This document shows, one piece after another, positions 10,801 through 22,258 of a stretch of DNA of 64,000 bases. Below the pieces are notes generated by a model. That model ran no database searches. It worked only from the letters and a program-made list of their open reading frames with translations, and was not told where the DNA came from. The translations under genes and the position numbers were made by a program. The stretch is taken from the NCBI RefSeq assembly GCF_027744825.2, contig NC_071334.1:34379937-34443936 (forward strand), in the 5' to 3' direction. Each line of letters starts with the position of its first letter. The first letter of the stretch is position 1. Source of the DNA: Synchiropus splendidus. Its lineage: Eukaryota > Chordata > Actinopteri > Syngnathiformes > Callionymidae.

Positions 10801-11791
10801 ACTTCTGGCAAAGCAGGCCATAATTGAGCGCTCAGAGAAAGCCAAGAAACTCAGAGAGCAGAGGAAGTTTGGCAAGAAGGTTGGTTCATTTCTTCACCTA
10901 AAAAGCAACGATTGACACACAGGTTGATGATGACCTGGTAAAGCTTGTTTAAAACCTGTGTACCGCAGGTCCAAATAGAAGTGATCCAGAAGAGACAGAA
11001 GGAGAAGAAGGCCATGATGACTGCAGTGAAGAAGTACCAGAAAGGTCAGAGTTTTTGACATCAGGAAAGATCATCATATGAACATATGTCATATGAACGT
11101 GCCACAACAAATGTAAATTATTGTCCCCAGGAATGACAGACAAACTGGATTTCTTGGAAGGCGACCAAAAAGCGGGTAAAGGCGGCAAGCAGGGCACTAA
11201 GAAGGAAGTAAACAAGAAGGGGTCAGTATTGGTCTAATACTCCCATGGTTTTTCCAAGTACAAGATTGAATTCCATATCTCATCACCGACTGTTCTCTTG
11301 CATGATGATCCTCTTATGAGTGTAACTCCAGTTGACACTAGCTATAATAGTTAATGATAATTGTCACTGAGAGAGCTTTAAGTGACAATTATTAGAGTTG
11401 TTATTCCTACTGATTCTAATATAACAGACCTTTGATTTGTGCGGCAGGCCTAACTCCAAGAGAAAATTCAAGGACCAGAAGTTTGGGTTCGGAGGAAAGA
11501 AGAGTGGAAGCAAGTGGAACACCAAAGATAGCCACAACGACGTGTCTGGTTTCCGTGCCAAAGTTGCTCACGGGAAAGGAGGGAAGAAGGGCAAAGGAGG
11601 AAAACAAAATGTGAGTTTTGTAAACATTTCAGCCAGAGATGTAGTCTTTTGTTTTTTTTTTTTTAATAAAATGTCAATCACCAGCAAGAGATGCTGTTGT
11701 TTTGTTTTATCTAATCGAAAACGATGATCGTCTGTTCTGTTTCCAGAAGCGACCGGGGAAGTCGGTGCGCAAGAAGATGAAGGGTCGCTGA
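7830..11791 (+). CDS. ebna1bp2: EBP2 (EBNA1-binding protein 2 homologue), rRNA-processing protein
   Basis: Nine coding exons join in frame to 307 codons, close to the mammalian length: 7830-7904, 8794-8877, 8995-9170, 9298-9421, 10790-10879, 10969-11044, 11131-11221, 11448-11610 and 11747-11791, all with GT/AG introns. EBP2 is a nucleolar protein needed for 27S pre-rRNA processing and 60S subunit assembly. Visible hallmarks are an acidic N-terminus (residues 5-25), LQEAFSKGLLKPGMN, DDFQREM followed by FYRQAQ, KRPDDYFAEMAKSD, a Lys-rich predicted coiled-coil (about 150-208), KLDFLEGDQK, FGFGGKKSGSKWNTK and a very basic tail ending KRPGKSVRKKMKGR. An in-frame ATG lies 21 bp upstream (7809); I chose 7830 because MALLDEDE starts the acidic block. 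The gene converges on cfap144, as in other vertebrates. No break is seen. Confidence 0.96.
8470..8640 (+). mobile_element. Degenerate LINE-derived fragment in ebna1bp2 intron 1
   Basis: The stretch GAGCGAGGTCAGATGGTTTG near 8528-8547 resembles the coding sequence for the VREARLRWFG motif near the C-terminus of fish LINE reverse transcriptases, the same region type as the element at 4.1-4.8 kb but on the plus strand. Similarity fades on both sides. The remainder of intron 1 (7905-8793) shows nothing. Confidence 0.3.
9422..10789 (+). other. ebna1bp2 intron 4, no feature
   Basis: This is the longest intron of the gene, 1368 bp. It has a GT donor after GCAGAAG and an acceptor at ACCCTCCAG. A short plus-strand stretch near 9617-9660 faintly recalls a reverse-transcriptase motif (TTVWSGN), but nothing around it supports that. 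No snoRNA boxes were recognised. Confidence 0.5.
11357..11392. repeat. Intronic inverted repeat (12-bp perfect stem)
   Basis: ATAATTGTCACT at 11357-11368 is the exact reverse complement of AGTGACAATTAT at 11381-11392, with a 12-nt loop. It lies in intron 7 of ebna1bp2. It could fold in the pre-mRNA, but no known RNA family is recognised. Confidence 0.7.
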
Positions 11792-12631
11792 GCAGGTGGA
11801 GGCTGTGGACTTGTGTAGATTCCTGACACGTCACCTTAATATTTCTGACCTTTTTACTGTCTGTGATGCTGGGTTGATTTGAGGACATGAAGCCCAAACC
11901 GTCGACTGGTCAGGAGGTCTTGCAGTGAAGATGATAAAGGACATTTGAGTGTCTTCCACAATGGAAGCTGTCTACCAGTTTGTTTTTATTAACGACCGCA
12001 TGGTGCCTCATCTTGCTTGTGTACAACCATAATCCATGTTTTGTTATCTCACTTTGATCTGATCAGTTTCATAAAAACGTCTGAGGTTATTCTGTTATTC
12101 GCCAAGTCCTTGCTTCGTGTGTACGTCTTCCGTTATGTTGAGTTTTTATTCATTTGTATAGGGTTGATTGCATAGTTAGTTTAGCTTGAGCGCTAATGTG
12201 TTTGAGCTGAGCCAGAAGATAAAGCTCTTCATTATTATTATTATTTTTTTTTTTTAATTGTAAGATGAAAACTGTGTGGTTCCTTGTGAGCAACTCAGTC
12301 ATGCACAGGTCTTTTACCACCGCGAAACTTGTGAGTATAATAATGAAGAGGGTTAACTTAGCCTTCTGGCTCAGCTCTTTGGCCACCACAGAACATTGCT
12401 GTTCCCTGAAGCGCTCCATCCTTCCTCACCCGTGAACAAGACTGGAAGATGTGTGAACTCCACCTGTGGGAGGATCTCCAAACCCCACAGGAGACTACAA
12501 AACTGATAATAATGGTCTCCAATCACGAGGAACTGATCCTCATGCTGAACACATCCAGAAGCAAAAGCAAAACTGTGGTCTGTGTGACCGAGCACGCTTG
12601 ATGATAACTTGGCGTAATGATGTCATCAATG
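11792..12631. other. Convergent 3' region between ebna1bp2 and cfap144
   Basis: This holds the 3' UTR of ebna1bp2 and the flank of cfap144. Candidate weak plus-strand polyadenylation signals are CATAAA near 12071 and GATAAA near 12220; no perfect AATAAA was found on that strand. A T run sits at about 12245-12256. No other gene is seen. Confidence 0.5.
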
Positions 12632-12637
12632 TTTATT
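12632..12637 (-). terminator. Polyadenylation signal of cfap144
   Basis: Minus-strand AATAAA, 84 nt beyond the cfap144 stop codon. It is the first perfect signal downstream of the gene. Confidence 0.6.
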
Positions 12638-12720
12638 AATGTGTTGATCTACACCACGTTTCGATTATAGGTTTTGTTTGCACTTCTTGTCTCAGCAGTC
12701 AGCGGTATGATGGTGCAGGT

Positions 12721-13919
12721 TTAGTTTGATGAATTCAAGATGGATTCTTGATGCTTGGTGATGTCACTACAGCGCCTGTAGAAATTCAATCGGTTGTCAC
12801 TTCGATTTGATGGAACCTGGGGGGAAGAGATGGACATTGATAGCGGCTCAAATGAAAAAAATGTTGGACCGATTTAAAAAGATAAAACAGAAATCTAACT
12901 GCCGCTTGGCTCTCCGAAAAGAATGCAATATCAGCCAGCTATGATTTGCATGGATGACGCGTTAAAGCTTTCCAGACGAGTCAAGCTGAGACCAAGAGGC
13001 TGTGATGACATGTTCACACTGAAGGTTTCAACAGAGTCTGGAAATGAAACCTAGTCAGGCCTGCTACCTGCCCTTCCCACTCAGTCACATTTCCACGTGT
13101 TCCCTTTGGAATAATCCATTTTTACATTCGGTTGCGTCAGGCAGGGCGCTTGCTGTGGTCAAAGTTCCACAGGAGGAGTTCAATTGACGCGAGCGTGCTT
13201 CAGCTCAGGTTCTTCATGCTCCTGCAGGGGCTCGCTTTGACATCCTGTGGTTTAACTCTTGCACTCCAATTAGGAGAGTGAAATCGATTCTTCGCTCACC
13301 AGCGGCGTCGACACCCAGCCAATCTCCTGGCTCTCCGTCTGAGGCCTTGCATATTTCTTGGTGGGCTTCTGACGGGCCTCATGGAAGGCTTTGATGAAGT
13401 CAGCTGGACGAAAAAGGAGTCATTTTTACTTGTGATGCAGTATCTCCATATGAAATGTATTTCATTCATTCGTCCTCTACCGTCTATTCCCTGAATGTTG
13501 AATTTAACTGAAAACATATTCTCACTCCTCAAGTGTGAATATTTTCAGTCTGACTGTTGACATGAAACAGAACGAACAAGCAAACAAAAATCCAATACAA
13601 GCGTACAAAAGAGAGCAATAAAACAAATCTGTAACTGTCAACCTTTGTGGAATTTTAAACGTACTGTTTTCCACAACTGCGTCCTCTGTTTTTCTCGACA
13701 TGGGCTTGTCTGCCAGGATGTGCACTGCAAAAGTATAAAAAAAAAGTTAAAAGTTTGTCATGCAGCCAATATAAAATCAGGGGCCTCCTGACTCTTACGC
13801 TTCCGGTGAGGGTTAATGCTGAACTCCGTGTGCAGCTGCTGGTGTCTCTCTTCTTTTCGAATCATCTCGACGTGAAGCGCATTTTGGTGAATCAAATCCA
13901 TCTTCTTGCGCGAAGCCAT
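12721..13919 (-). CDS. cfap144: CFAP144 (FAM183) cilia- and flagella-associated protein
   Basis: Four coding exons on the minus strand join in frame to 126 codons: 13799-13919, 13665-13724, 13300-13403 and 12721-12816. Donors are GTAAGA, GTACGT and GTGAGC; acceptors are TTTTGCAG, TTCGTCCAG and CCCCCCAG. The family is a small microtubule-inner protein of ciliary doublets. Family landmarks visible are DLIHQNALHVEMIRKEERHQ (7-26), LHTEFSINPHRKLHILADKP (29-48), FIKAFHEARQKPTKKYARPQ (63-82), EIGWVSTPL (87-95) and the C-terminal DNRLNFYRRCSDITKH. Its tail-to-tail position with ebna1bp2 matches the mammalian neighbourhood, and an X-box lies 56 bp upstream of the ATG. Length is close to that of the mammalian protein. 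It appears intact. The call rests on recalled family similarity, splice consistency and synteny. Confidence 0.92.
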
Positions 13920-13974
13920 GATGTTGGTGTTGAGGGTCGGCTAGCACCTGCGGGACGAGAATCCGCCATCAACC

Positions 13975-13987
13975 GTTGCTGGGCAAC
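13975..13987 (-). promoter_or_regulatory. RFX X-box in the cfap144 promoter
   Basis: GTTGCTGGGCAAC is an uninterrupted palindromic X-box with two GTTGC half-sites. It lies 56-68 bp upstream of the cfap144 start codon, the position typical of X-boxes in ciliary genes bound by RFX factors. The motif is seen directly; its function is inferred from the gene's ciliary role. Confidence 0.8.
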
Positions 13988-14299
13988 AGTAAACAAGACC
14001 AGCTGCAGTGAAGCAAATCGACCACACGGTGACGCGGTTCTCTCATTTTGCAATCTGCCACGACCTCAACTGAAGGGACTCAATCGACTTTCAATTGTTG
14101 GGTTTGTGGTGATGCTGTTAAAGGAAAATAAAATGCACAATAAGAACAAGACAGCAGCCAGTCAGATTGTGCCTTGATTCCAGTCTGTTCAACAGAGGAT
14201 CAGTGAGTTCTTGATGCCCTGGGCTTGGTCGAGTCGTCATCCATCCAACATAGAACTCATGAATATGTTTTAATGTATTGAATGAAAGGATCCCAAACC

Positions 14300-14399
14300 T
14301 CCATCCATCCATCCATCATCATTTAGCCACCCCTTTGTCCTGCTCAGGGTTGCAGGGATTGCTGGAGCCTATCCCGGCGGTCAGTGGGCGAGAGGCGAT
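14300..14399 (-). repeat. 3' end of a short dispersed repeat with (GATGG)n tail
   Basis: On the minus strand the sequence contains GGGATAGGCTCCAGC, then CAACCCTGAGCAGGA, ending in a GATGG-type tail. This is the 3' end of a dispersed sequence very common in fish genomes. Related fragments lie at 31784-31940 and 43967-44155. The flank 13988-14299 holds nothing recognisable. Confidence 0.6.
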
Positions 14400-14676
14400 C
14401 CCAAACCTTGAGACACTTCAAATGACCATATAGAAGAAGAACCCATGTCATTTAACCACTGTCAAAAGGAAGGAGGAAAAGCTGAATTTCTATTGTTATT
14501 ACTCACCATGCCAAAGGTCAGAGCCTGCTGCAAAGCCTTAGGAAGTTTGTTGGATGTGCGAGAGGTACCCATGATTACTCAAGAACCGTCTGGGATCAGA
14601 TGCTGACCATGGGCCGTACAGAGAACCCTGCACACATCCGACTAAAGCAGGATAACCAAAATAACCAAAATGTTCT

Positions 14677-15130
14677 GGGTGTCATAAGCTGGTATTTTGG
14701 TTTCGTGGAACAATATACAAATCATGATCTGTAGAGAGACATTGAAAGTGGGGAAATAACCGCGGAACAGAATTCTTCATTTGCAAATATAAAAAAAAAT
14801 GACTTAGTGGATGATGGCATGTTCCTTGTAGTTTTAAAAATGATGCAAAGTAACCATTGATGTGGTCCTTTGTGGTAATAAAGGCCCAATGTGTGAAAAC
14901 CTGGTCCTTTTGTCCAGATGATATTAGATAACTGGGATCATTGTGATCATTAATAGCATGTATCTGATCCCAAAAGATAACATTCATGGCATTGCAAACC
15001 CATGAGGACTGTAGGAACTGTGGGAATCAGATTTTGCTTTTTGCAAATGAAGCTTACATGTACGGGGTGGTTTGTAAGACCAAAGAAAGGCAATGATAAT
15101 GGAATCGATAGGTTTTAAAAAACAGGTTGT
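14677..15130 (-). mobile_element. Second L1-like LINE ORF2 remnant
   Basis: Minus-strand frames read FLKPIDSIIIAFLWSYKPPR (about 15120-15061), then NVIFWDQIHAI, then HPLSHFFLYLQMKNSVPRLF (about 14806-14747). These match the FFKxIDSxIxxFIW and SxFFxYLQxR landmarks of L1-type ORF2. The intervening GGLxLP part is damaged and stops are present. The same FKxIDSII block occurs in the copy at 5454-6480, so both belong to related families. Confidence 0.65.
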
Positions 15131-17355
15131 TAGAAAAATCGGTGACCGGTTTTAAAACGTGAGCTGCATCTGAGTGGCACTTACAAACCCACATCTGAGG
15201 TTTAAAAGTCAATGACTGCATCATAGGACACTTGTTCTCTTTTTATTCAAGTGCTGTACAGACAATTTGGGTGCTGTCACCCATTTCTAATATGTTTTCA
15301 CCTAAATTTAGGACATTTAGTCATCTAAAACTTAAATGCTAATTACTTCTTAATAACCAGTAAAAAATACCTGCCATTATCTGCATCTTATTTCATGTGC
15401 AGTCGCATCCTCTGTGGATCTATTTGCATTTGTGTTGTATAAATGGAGCATATTGACACTCATTGATGCTCATTAAAGACATGAATATCTTCTTTGCGGT
15501 GTAGCATGGTAAATATTGATCGTCTCAAGCTTGTGCTGTTTTCTCTCGTGGGCAAACAGCCATTATGATGACAAATCTGGTGTCAGACAACATCTTCCAT
15601 TTGTTGCCTCTTTGGCTTTACAGCCTTAATATCTTTTTTATTGCTCTTCTCAGCGTCTCACATAAAATTCGCCATTTGCACATAATAGGCTTTTGGCTTG
15701 AACTGTCCGGTATCATCGGGTTTTATAGTCTTAACAGAAAACACTGTTATGTTTTATTCATGGTGGTAAGTGATGGTCATACAAAGGAAGGGTTTCTTCT
15801 TAGTATCACGACTGAGTTATAGAATACATTCTGCAAGATGGAATCTCAGTGGATGCGACACATGACATAGTGACACGCTAACTGTGTTTATCTCTGCTTC
15901 TCAATGCTCATATTTGGTCATTGTAAAAAATATTTTTTAAACCTATTCATTGTTTTAAAGAAAATACTTCCTATCCTATCCCTAATTTTTAATCCTCTTA
16001 ATATATTTTTCAATCTCAACATACACATTTGCTTGGAAATGTTAGTGTCCCCTGCTTTTAATAATGTTGAATTGTTGGTTGCACAGGCATGTATTTTCAA
16101 AATGATTGAATAAATAATAAAATAAATGAACATGAATAGAAAAGAAGGAATACTTGATTCTTAGTCCATTGATAAATGTGTGTTTAACTTTTTTATTTTT
16201 GCATTTTCCCTTATTTTAAAGGTTAGGAACACGACCATGTGGTGTGTGTAAATTCAAGAGACATTCTGTGGGAGCACAGAAGACTTCCTGTTCATTCTGC
16301 TGTGCCAGTGATCCCACCCAAACAGTTTTTTGGGTCCCACATAATTCCTTCAAATCTGTGGTGACAAAGTCAGTCCCCTCCTTGCGTCCTCACCACTTGT
16401 CCACTTGCAAACAGATAACGCATTTCATTTCCGTCGCCATCTTTTCTTCTGTTTGTTTCGGTGGAGAACATGTGCTTCCGCTCATAAACAAGACAGCTTA
16501 ATAAAGCCGGCAGTTTCCCTCCCACTATCTGATGCTAACTTTATTGCCCCTGTGTGGGAGATTTAATTCAGGCAGGTGATAAGTCAGAAGGCAGGAAAGG
16601 AGCTAGCTTCCGTGTGGGTGGATGTCGACTCCCCTGCAGCGTTGGTGACGGCGAGTGTGCATTATGGGAGGACAGCAGGGCTCGAGGTGTCAAGCTTTGT
16701 TCCCTGGCGGCTGTCACAGTGTCTGAGCATGTAATCATCACACCTGCTGCTGAGCTCCTGTGGCGGCGGACAGTCAAAGGCCAGTTTATCCTCTTGTTTT
16801 CATTCATTGTACCTGCAAAGAATTTAACATTTCTCTCAAAGTTTCCTCAAGTACAACAGCTTCCTCAGGCTTCGACAAAGCCAACAGAGCCTTTACAATG
16901 AAGTCACAAAACCCACACACAAAAACAGTTGCCAGCATTTTCACGTTAATTTTGCCGAGATTTTGCCACATTTTAAGGGTGTATTTTAAGGTTGGAGCTC
17001 TGAAAGAAACTTCTCTCACTGACAGCCTTGATCCTCCTGAGATGTATTCATATGAGCCTAAGCAAACATGAAGCCATTTCTTACCATCTAGCGATTGTTT
17101 TGTAAAGTACCTTTTGTCGATGAAAGTGTCGGCACAGCCGATATTCTCGCTGCTATCTCAAGGCTATGGTCCAGATTTGAAATGAGCAATGCTCTGTCTC
17201 ACTTGAAAATTTCATTCATTATATTCACTTCCCCACACCAATGGCCTATGCAGATGGTTTGCAACACAACTATTGTTTTGTACCAAGAAGTGAAAAATAA
17301 AAACTAAACACCATGCCCTGAGTTCAAAGCTGTTTTTCATCACCTTTATTTTTAA
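15131..17355. other. Intergenic, no gene seen
   Basis: AT-rich, non-repetitive-looking sequence. Open frames here are short and resemble no family I know. The stretch 15290-15440 has several homeodomain-type TAATTA-like cores and could be a conserved non-coding element, but this cannot be judged from one sequence. Confidence 0.35.
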
Positions 17356-17475
17356 GTCGTCTCACATCTAAATGATGCTACTTTATTTTGGGCATTTTCA
17401 GTTTTGCTCCTGACTTTGGTTGAGAGATATTTAGCCATTCATGCTCCTTTGAGTTACTCCAAGTTGACTGTCGTC
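17356..17475 (+). pseudogene. Possible class A GPCR fragment (TM3 to intracellular loop 2)
   Basis: A plus-strand frame opening after a stop at 17353 reads ATLFWAFSVLLLTLVERYLA followed by IHAPLSYSKL. A hydrophobic helix ending in an E-R-Y triad and followed by a PLxYxKL loop is the layout of GPCR transmembrane helix 3 and intracellular loop 2. Frames before and after it do not look like the other six helices, and there is no start codon or intron evidence. If real, it is a decayed single-exon piece; chance is a serious alternative. Confidence 0.3.
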
Positions 17476-17631
17476 TGTATAAATATGTTTTTTTGTTATA
17501 CACGTTTATTCTTGGTCAAGAGTGGCTTTAAATATTTTCGGGGAGATTGCCTCAATATTACAGTGAAGCGTAATGATAATGCTTCAACTCAACAACTCCA
17601 TTGCGTAGAAATGTATTTCATAAAGTATTGA

Positions 17632-20036
17632 AAGTTTGAGAGATTGGGAAAAATGTGGAAAAAATGTATTTCTTGTCGTGCTTTGGAAATAAGCTTTCCA
17701 TGAGAAAGCACTGTGGTGGTGCATCTGGACCGCCATGTCTGCTCCCTCTGTGTCCTCCAGTCAACTGTAACCGTTATCTGACGGAAGATAATCTGTGGCC
17801 CTTTTTTTTCCTCACGAAACTGATAATAAATTAACCTCCACTTTGTTTGGACTTGAGGAGAAGCTCTATGTGTATGTAATTCCACATCTGATAGCAGGTT
17901 TATTTTCACTAAAACAGGAATATAAACACACATATGTGGAGGTACTGCAGATTGCTTTCACCAGCATGGGATTCAGTGGTTGATAGCAGACTTCACTTAC
18001 AGGCACATGTACAACAACACACTTGTCCGTAATGTTTGTTTTGATCACGCTGGAGGTGTCTGCGTCTCATTGGAGTCGCTGCAGTCATGGGAACAGCGTC
18101 CTGCCATCAGATGAAGCTCCTTGTCACCAGCGCACTTGGCTGTTATCTGCTGTTTTGTCTCTGACACAGACTTTCTCAGGTGGAGCAGATGGGAATAGTC
18201 TCTGCAGCGTATCTTTCTTGCCTTTTCATTCACCTCGCAGTGCTGCCTTTAGAGCCCCGTGTCCCAGCCTCACTGACATATCTCAGTCACGAAAAACCTG
18301 CTGATTTAAAATGTAATTTTCAGGTGCTAGAAAAGTTACAGGACTTTCCTTGCCAGCTCCTCAGGGGGGAATCCCGTGGTACTCCCTGCTCAACCAAGAA
18401 ACAATGTGTCCGGGCGTCCTCCATGGAAAAACCGACACATTTCATTCAGTTACAGGCAGAGTTCAGCCAGATGTGACAGGATATTTCCAAGGCCATCTTA
18501 AACAAAACTATCACAAAATATTGTTTTGAGATAAATCTATTCTTAGAAGGTTACACTTTTAAAGAAACAATAAAAACCTCGTTTCATAGCTCAACTTGAT
18601 TTAAGAAAATCAAAACTAGATTGAAAACTTACCAACCCTAAGTTATAGCACTGCTGCACCACATCATCGTGATTTTACTGCATGCTGTTGCTGACAGAAG
18701 TGTGAAATATGTTGGCTTAATGAATGAAGGGATTGTATGGTTTTGTTTTTCCTAATGTCAAATACACAGTCATTGAGTGGATCAAGCTCAGTGATGCTGC
18801 CAAACTGCTTAAAATAGGTGGGATGGAGATAAAATACCAATTTTCATGACATTCCCAGCTTGTGTTATAACCTGTCACTTTCATTCGTCCATGATCCAGC
18901 TCTGCTATATCTTCTTATACGCGTATATCATATCAAGAGAATTTCACTTTTTTTTTTTGAATTATAAGATATCTTGTAGTTAACATTTTCCCAGTGTGGT
19001 GAGTTTGAAAAGTTGTTCTGGGCATTAAATACCTTCTCTATTTGCTTGGCAAAACAATGATGTTGGATGTCACTGAGCGTTGATGCTGAAGTTGGTCGAA
19101 CTTGCTGCATCTGAAAGGATCATGTTTTAATTTTGCCTCATATTTGCCAGTCAACTAGAGGCGCTTGTCTTCATTAGCAGCGGCGGCCTTGAGTGAGAGT
19201 GTCGTCTTAATGGGTTTTCTGCGCTTCGCCACAAGCAAGTGATTATCTTGGTGTTGGCTGGGTAAGTGGTGCTGAGACAAGACACCTCTGGGTTTTTGTC
19301 AGAAGCAGCGTGCACGGAAGTGTGAAATGTATCATGGGTGTTTTCGAACACACACAGTTGATGTAGAAATTGTGTTCTCTCGACTCAGTACTTCACCAGC
19401 GCGCTCAGAAATATGTGTTAGGACGACATCCCACGGACACATGCTGAGCGCAGTCGTGCATACGCAAAAAAACAGCCATCCATCTCCTCTAGCGGAGCTC
19501 CAGATGTGGCTGCACGAGTCTGTAGGCAGACGAGTGATGAAGGAGGAGAGGAAATTTGGTGATTGGTGAGATTTGCTGCATCACACAGTCCCTGAGACAA
19601 AACTCACTCAGTGTGTGTGCTTTGAGAGATGCAATGCATTTTCAAGATCTAGTGTGTGCCACTACCAGCTACAGTAGGGGAACTGGTCAGAACTATAACC
19701 TCCACCATGCAGATTGTGTGGCCATCAGTTTTCTATGTTTTTCTATGTTGGCAAAACTAATCCTTACTAGAAAACATATAAACAAAACCTTCAGGAAATA
19801 TTGATAATGGAAGACTTCCCAAAAACTTGTACATGTAATGGTACACGCCACGACAACAGTGAAAGTTGCCTTGCCTTCAGAATTGCGCTATATTTTAAAA
19901 GATGAAATTTCACATGATCACACATGATTGGAACAAGTGGAAAACACAACACAGACATGGAGGTGGAACCTGGATCATGGTGGCTTTCAGTGTGTTTCCA
20001 ATGAAAAAAACAGTGTGAAAGAAACATAATAACTAG
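17632..20036. other. Intergenic, no gene seen
   Basis: No coding or RNA signal is recognised. A 12-bp palindrome TATACGCGTATA sits at 18916-18927 and a T run at 18949-18958. Confidence 0.35.
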
Positions 20037-20200
20037 TGATGGGTCGATGAGGCTTCATGACACAGTGCCCTGTTTTCAGAGGCCACCAGATGGCGCTGTC
20101 TGCTGTAAAATGTTTGGACTTGAACAAGTAATTCAATGAAACCTCGCATCATTTCTAAACCCAGAGCGCCATCTAGAGCCCTCTGAAAATTGTGAACTAA
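20037..20200 (+). mobile_element. Truncated miniature element with internal inverted repeats
   Basis: The segment starts TAGTGATGGGTCGATGAGGC, a terminal sequence I recognise from short fish elements. TTTTCAGAGG with CAGATGGCGCT near 20075-20100 is mirrored by AGCGCCATCT with CCTCTGAAAA at 20165-20188. The expected terminal copy at the right end is missing, so the element is truncated. A partial relative lies at 56023-56075. Confidence 0.5.
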
Positions 20201-22250
20201 ACAAAACTAAAGTGGTGCATCTCGCGCTGGACATATGAAGAGATGGACCATGTGAAGACTGCTACAGAACAGAGTGAGTTTCTCTTCACATGATTAGAAC
20301 GTGGTGTTTTTGATGTCATCCAGTCAATGAATGTCAAAACTGGCCCACCTGCCTCCGGGTTTCACTGTTGGATCACTTTTTGATTGACTACATTCCATTC
20401 CATTTTCCGTTCCCTCGGCTTCTTCTTCAATATTTACATTGCATTTCTGGACACAAGAGTGCGACGTATTGTATATGGACACACACTGTGAGCAGTCAGA
20501 CCGCATCGGAGCGGCTGATCGTATAGTGTGAGACTTCATGTGATTCACTCATACAGTATGAGCAGTGGCTGAATAACGTGATTGAAATAAATCACAGAGT
20601 CTGCCCAGCTTTGTCCGTGGTTGTGGAAAATCTAGACATCTATACATACCGAACAGCAGGGTCAACTGAGCCGGACAGAGAATCTAACGCTTTTCCACTG
20701 AGAACAACCAGTCCTTTGTCTTTCATAGGCCTCCTCACACGTCCGTCCCATCATACAGAAACCATGTCGTCCCCCGTTTACTGTGCGTCTTGGTATCAGT
20801 GCTCACATAAAAATGAGACATCAGAATCATACGAGTGATGGAAGACTCATTCCACTGTCCTCGAGTGAGTTGGCAGGCAAAGCTGTCCTTTTAATTTGTT
20901 TGCAAAAATTCACTTTAAATTGCTGCATTTCAGGAAAGAGCCTCGGGAGAGTAAAAAATAATTTCACGGTTTTATTATGTCGGCGGCAGACCGGGGTCTT
21001 TCCCTGATGCACCCCATCTTTTCTTTTGTGAGTGAACATTTTTAACATTTTCATTACCACTTAAATATCAAAAAAGCTCTTAAGACTTTACCATCGCCGG
21101 TCTCTGTTTAAAAGGCTTGTGCGGACTAACTTTTAATGTCGCCTGGATGTGTGATATCCCATCAATTCTTGTCTGGCAATTTGTTCAGGCTATTATCTTT
21201 ACAGCGAAAAGCAATCTGCACAACAGCGAGAGAAGACTGTGCCAGGGACAGAGAGACGAGCCGAGACGCACAACGGATGACTCGTCAAGCACAGCTGAGG
21301 AATTGTTAACTGAGAGTCACAACATTACGAGTTGTCATATTGTGTGACTGTCCTTGATGACATAAATATGTAGCTTGATGGATTAGAGTCTGGCGACATA
21401 CCTATGTGTACTCACGCTATTCCACTACAGTCTTGTGGTTATGGTAAAGGTCTGTTGTGACCAATGGTGGCACTCTATCCATCACTTTCTTTTGCTGTCA
21501 CAGCCATGCATCAACATGTCTGTGGTCCTTCACTCAAAAGCAAAGACCGATAAGACAGAAGGCCTGTGCACAGACTGGATGTGAAGCATTTTCAACACAG
21601 TATTTGGTGGTTTGTCAGGCAGTGGCAATGGGATTTCCCATTCTCTTTTTTGGTAGGCAGCAAGAAACTATGCTGCAGACAAGCTACCTTTCTAAGTGAG
21701 ACAAACCATGTATTCATAACAATTTCCTTTCAGTGCAGTGTGTTTAGATAACAACTTAATCCAGCAACTGCTCTTCAGCATCGGCCTGGCAGATGAGAAG
21801 TATCTTCCACTCACTCGCAATGTTTGCTCTCACTTTGTTTTGCATCATTACCTCTGTGTAGCCAAGGGACTAACAACACAAAGGTCCACGGGCTGCTCTC
21901 TTGAATGGGGTCGTTGTCAGAGGAGTGTTGGGGTTATCGCTCGTGTCAAATTCCAGGCCAAAGTGGCCACTTTGTTTAGGAAAGAGATCTGACTTTGACA
22001 CGGCTTGGCAGTCTCTCATTCCTGCTCGAGAAGAGAGCTCAACGTGGACGACATGGAAAACTTATTTCCAATCACCTGCTTGACCGTCTGTCCTCGGTTC
22101 AATGGCTTCATATCCTGGCGTCATCTCACCCTTCTGCTCATCCCTCATCTGACACAACATAATTCATTCAACTCCAGTCCTGCCTGACAAAGATGCGAGA
22201 GGTCATCTGCGGGTGTTTGAGCAGACGCTCCCAATATACCTGATGAAACA
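20201..22250. other. Intergenic, no gene seen
   Basis: No recognisable gene, RNA or repeat. Apparent open frames are short and without family resemblance. Confidence 0.35.
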
Positions 22251-22258
22251 CTCAAAAC

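Noticed and set aside
13755..14177. 140-codon plus-strand open frame over cfap144 exon 1 and its promoter
   Set aside because: The minus strand holds the conserved exon; the plus frame has no family resemblance and crosses the X-box.
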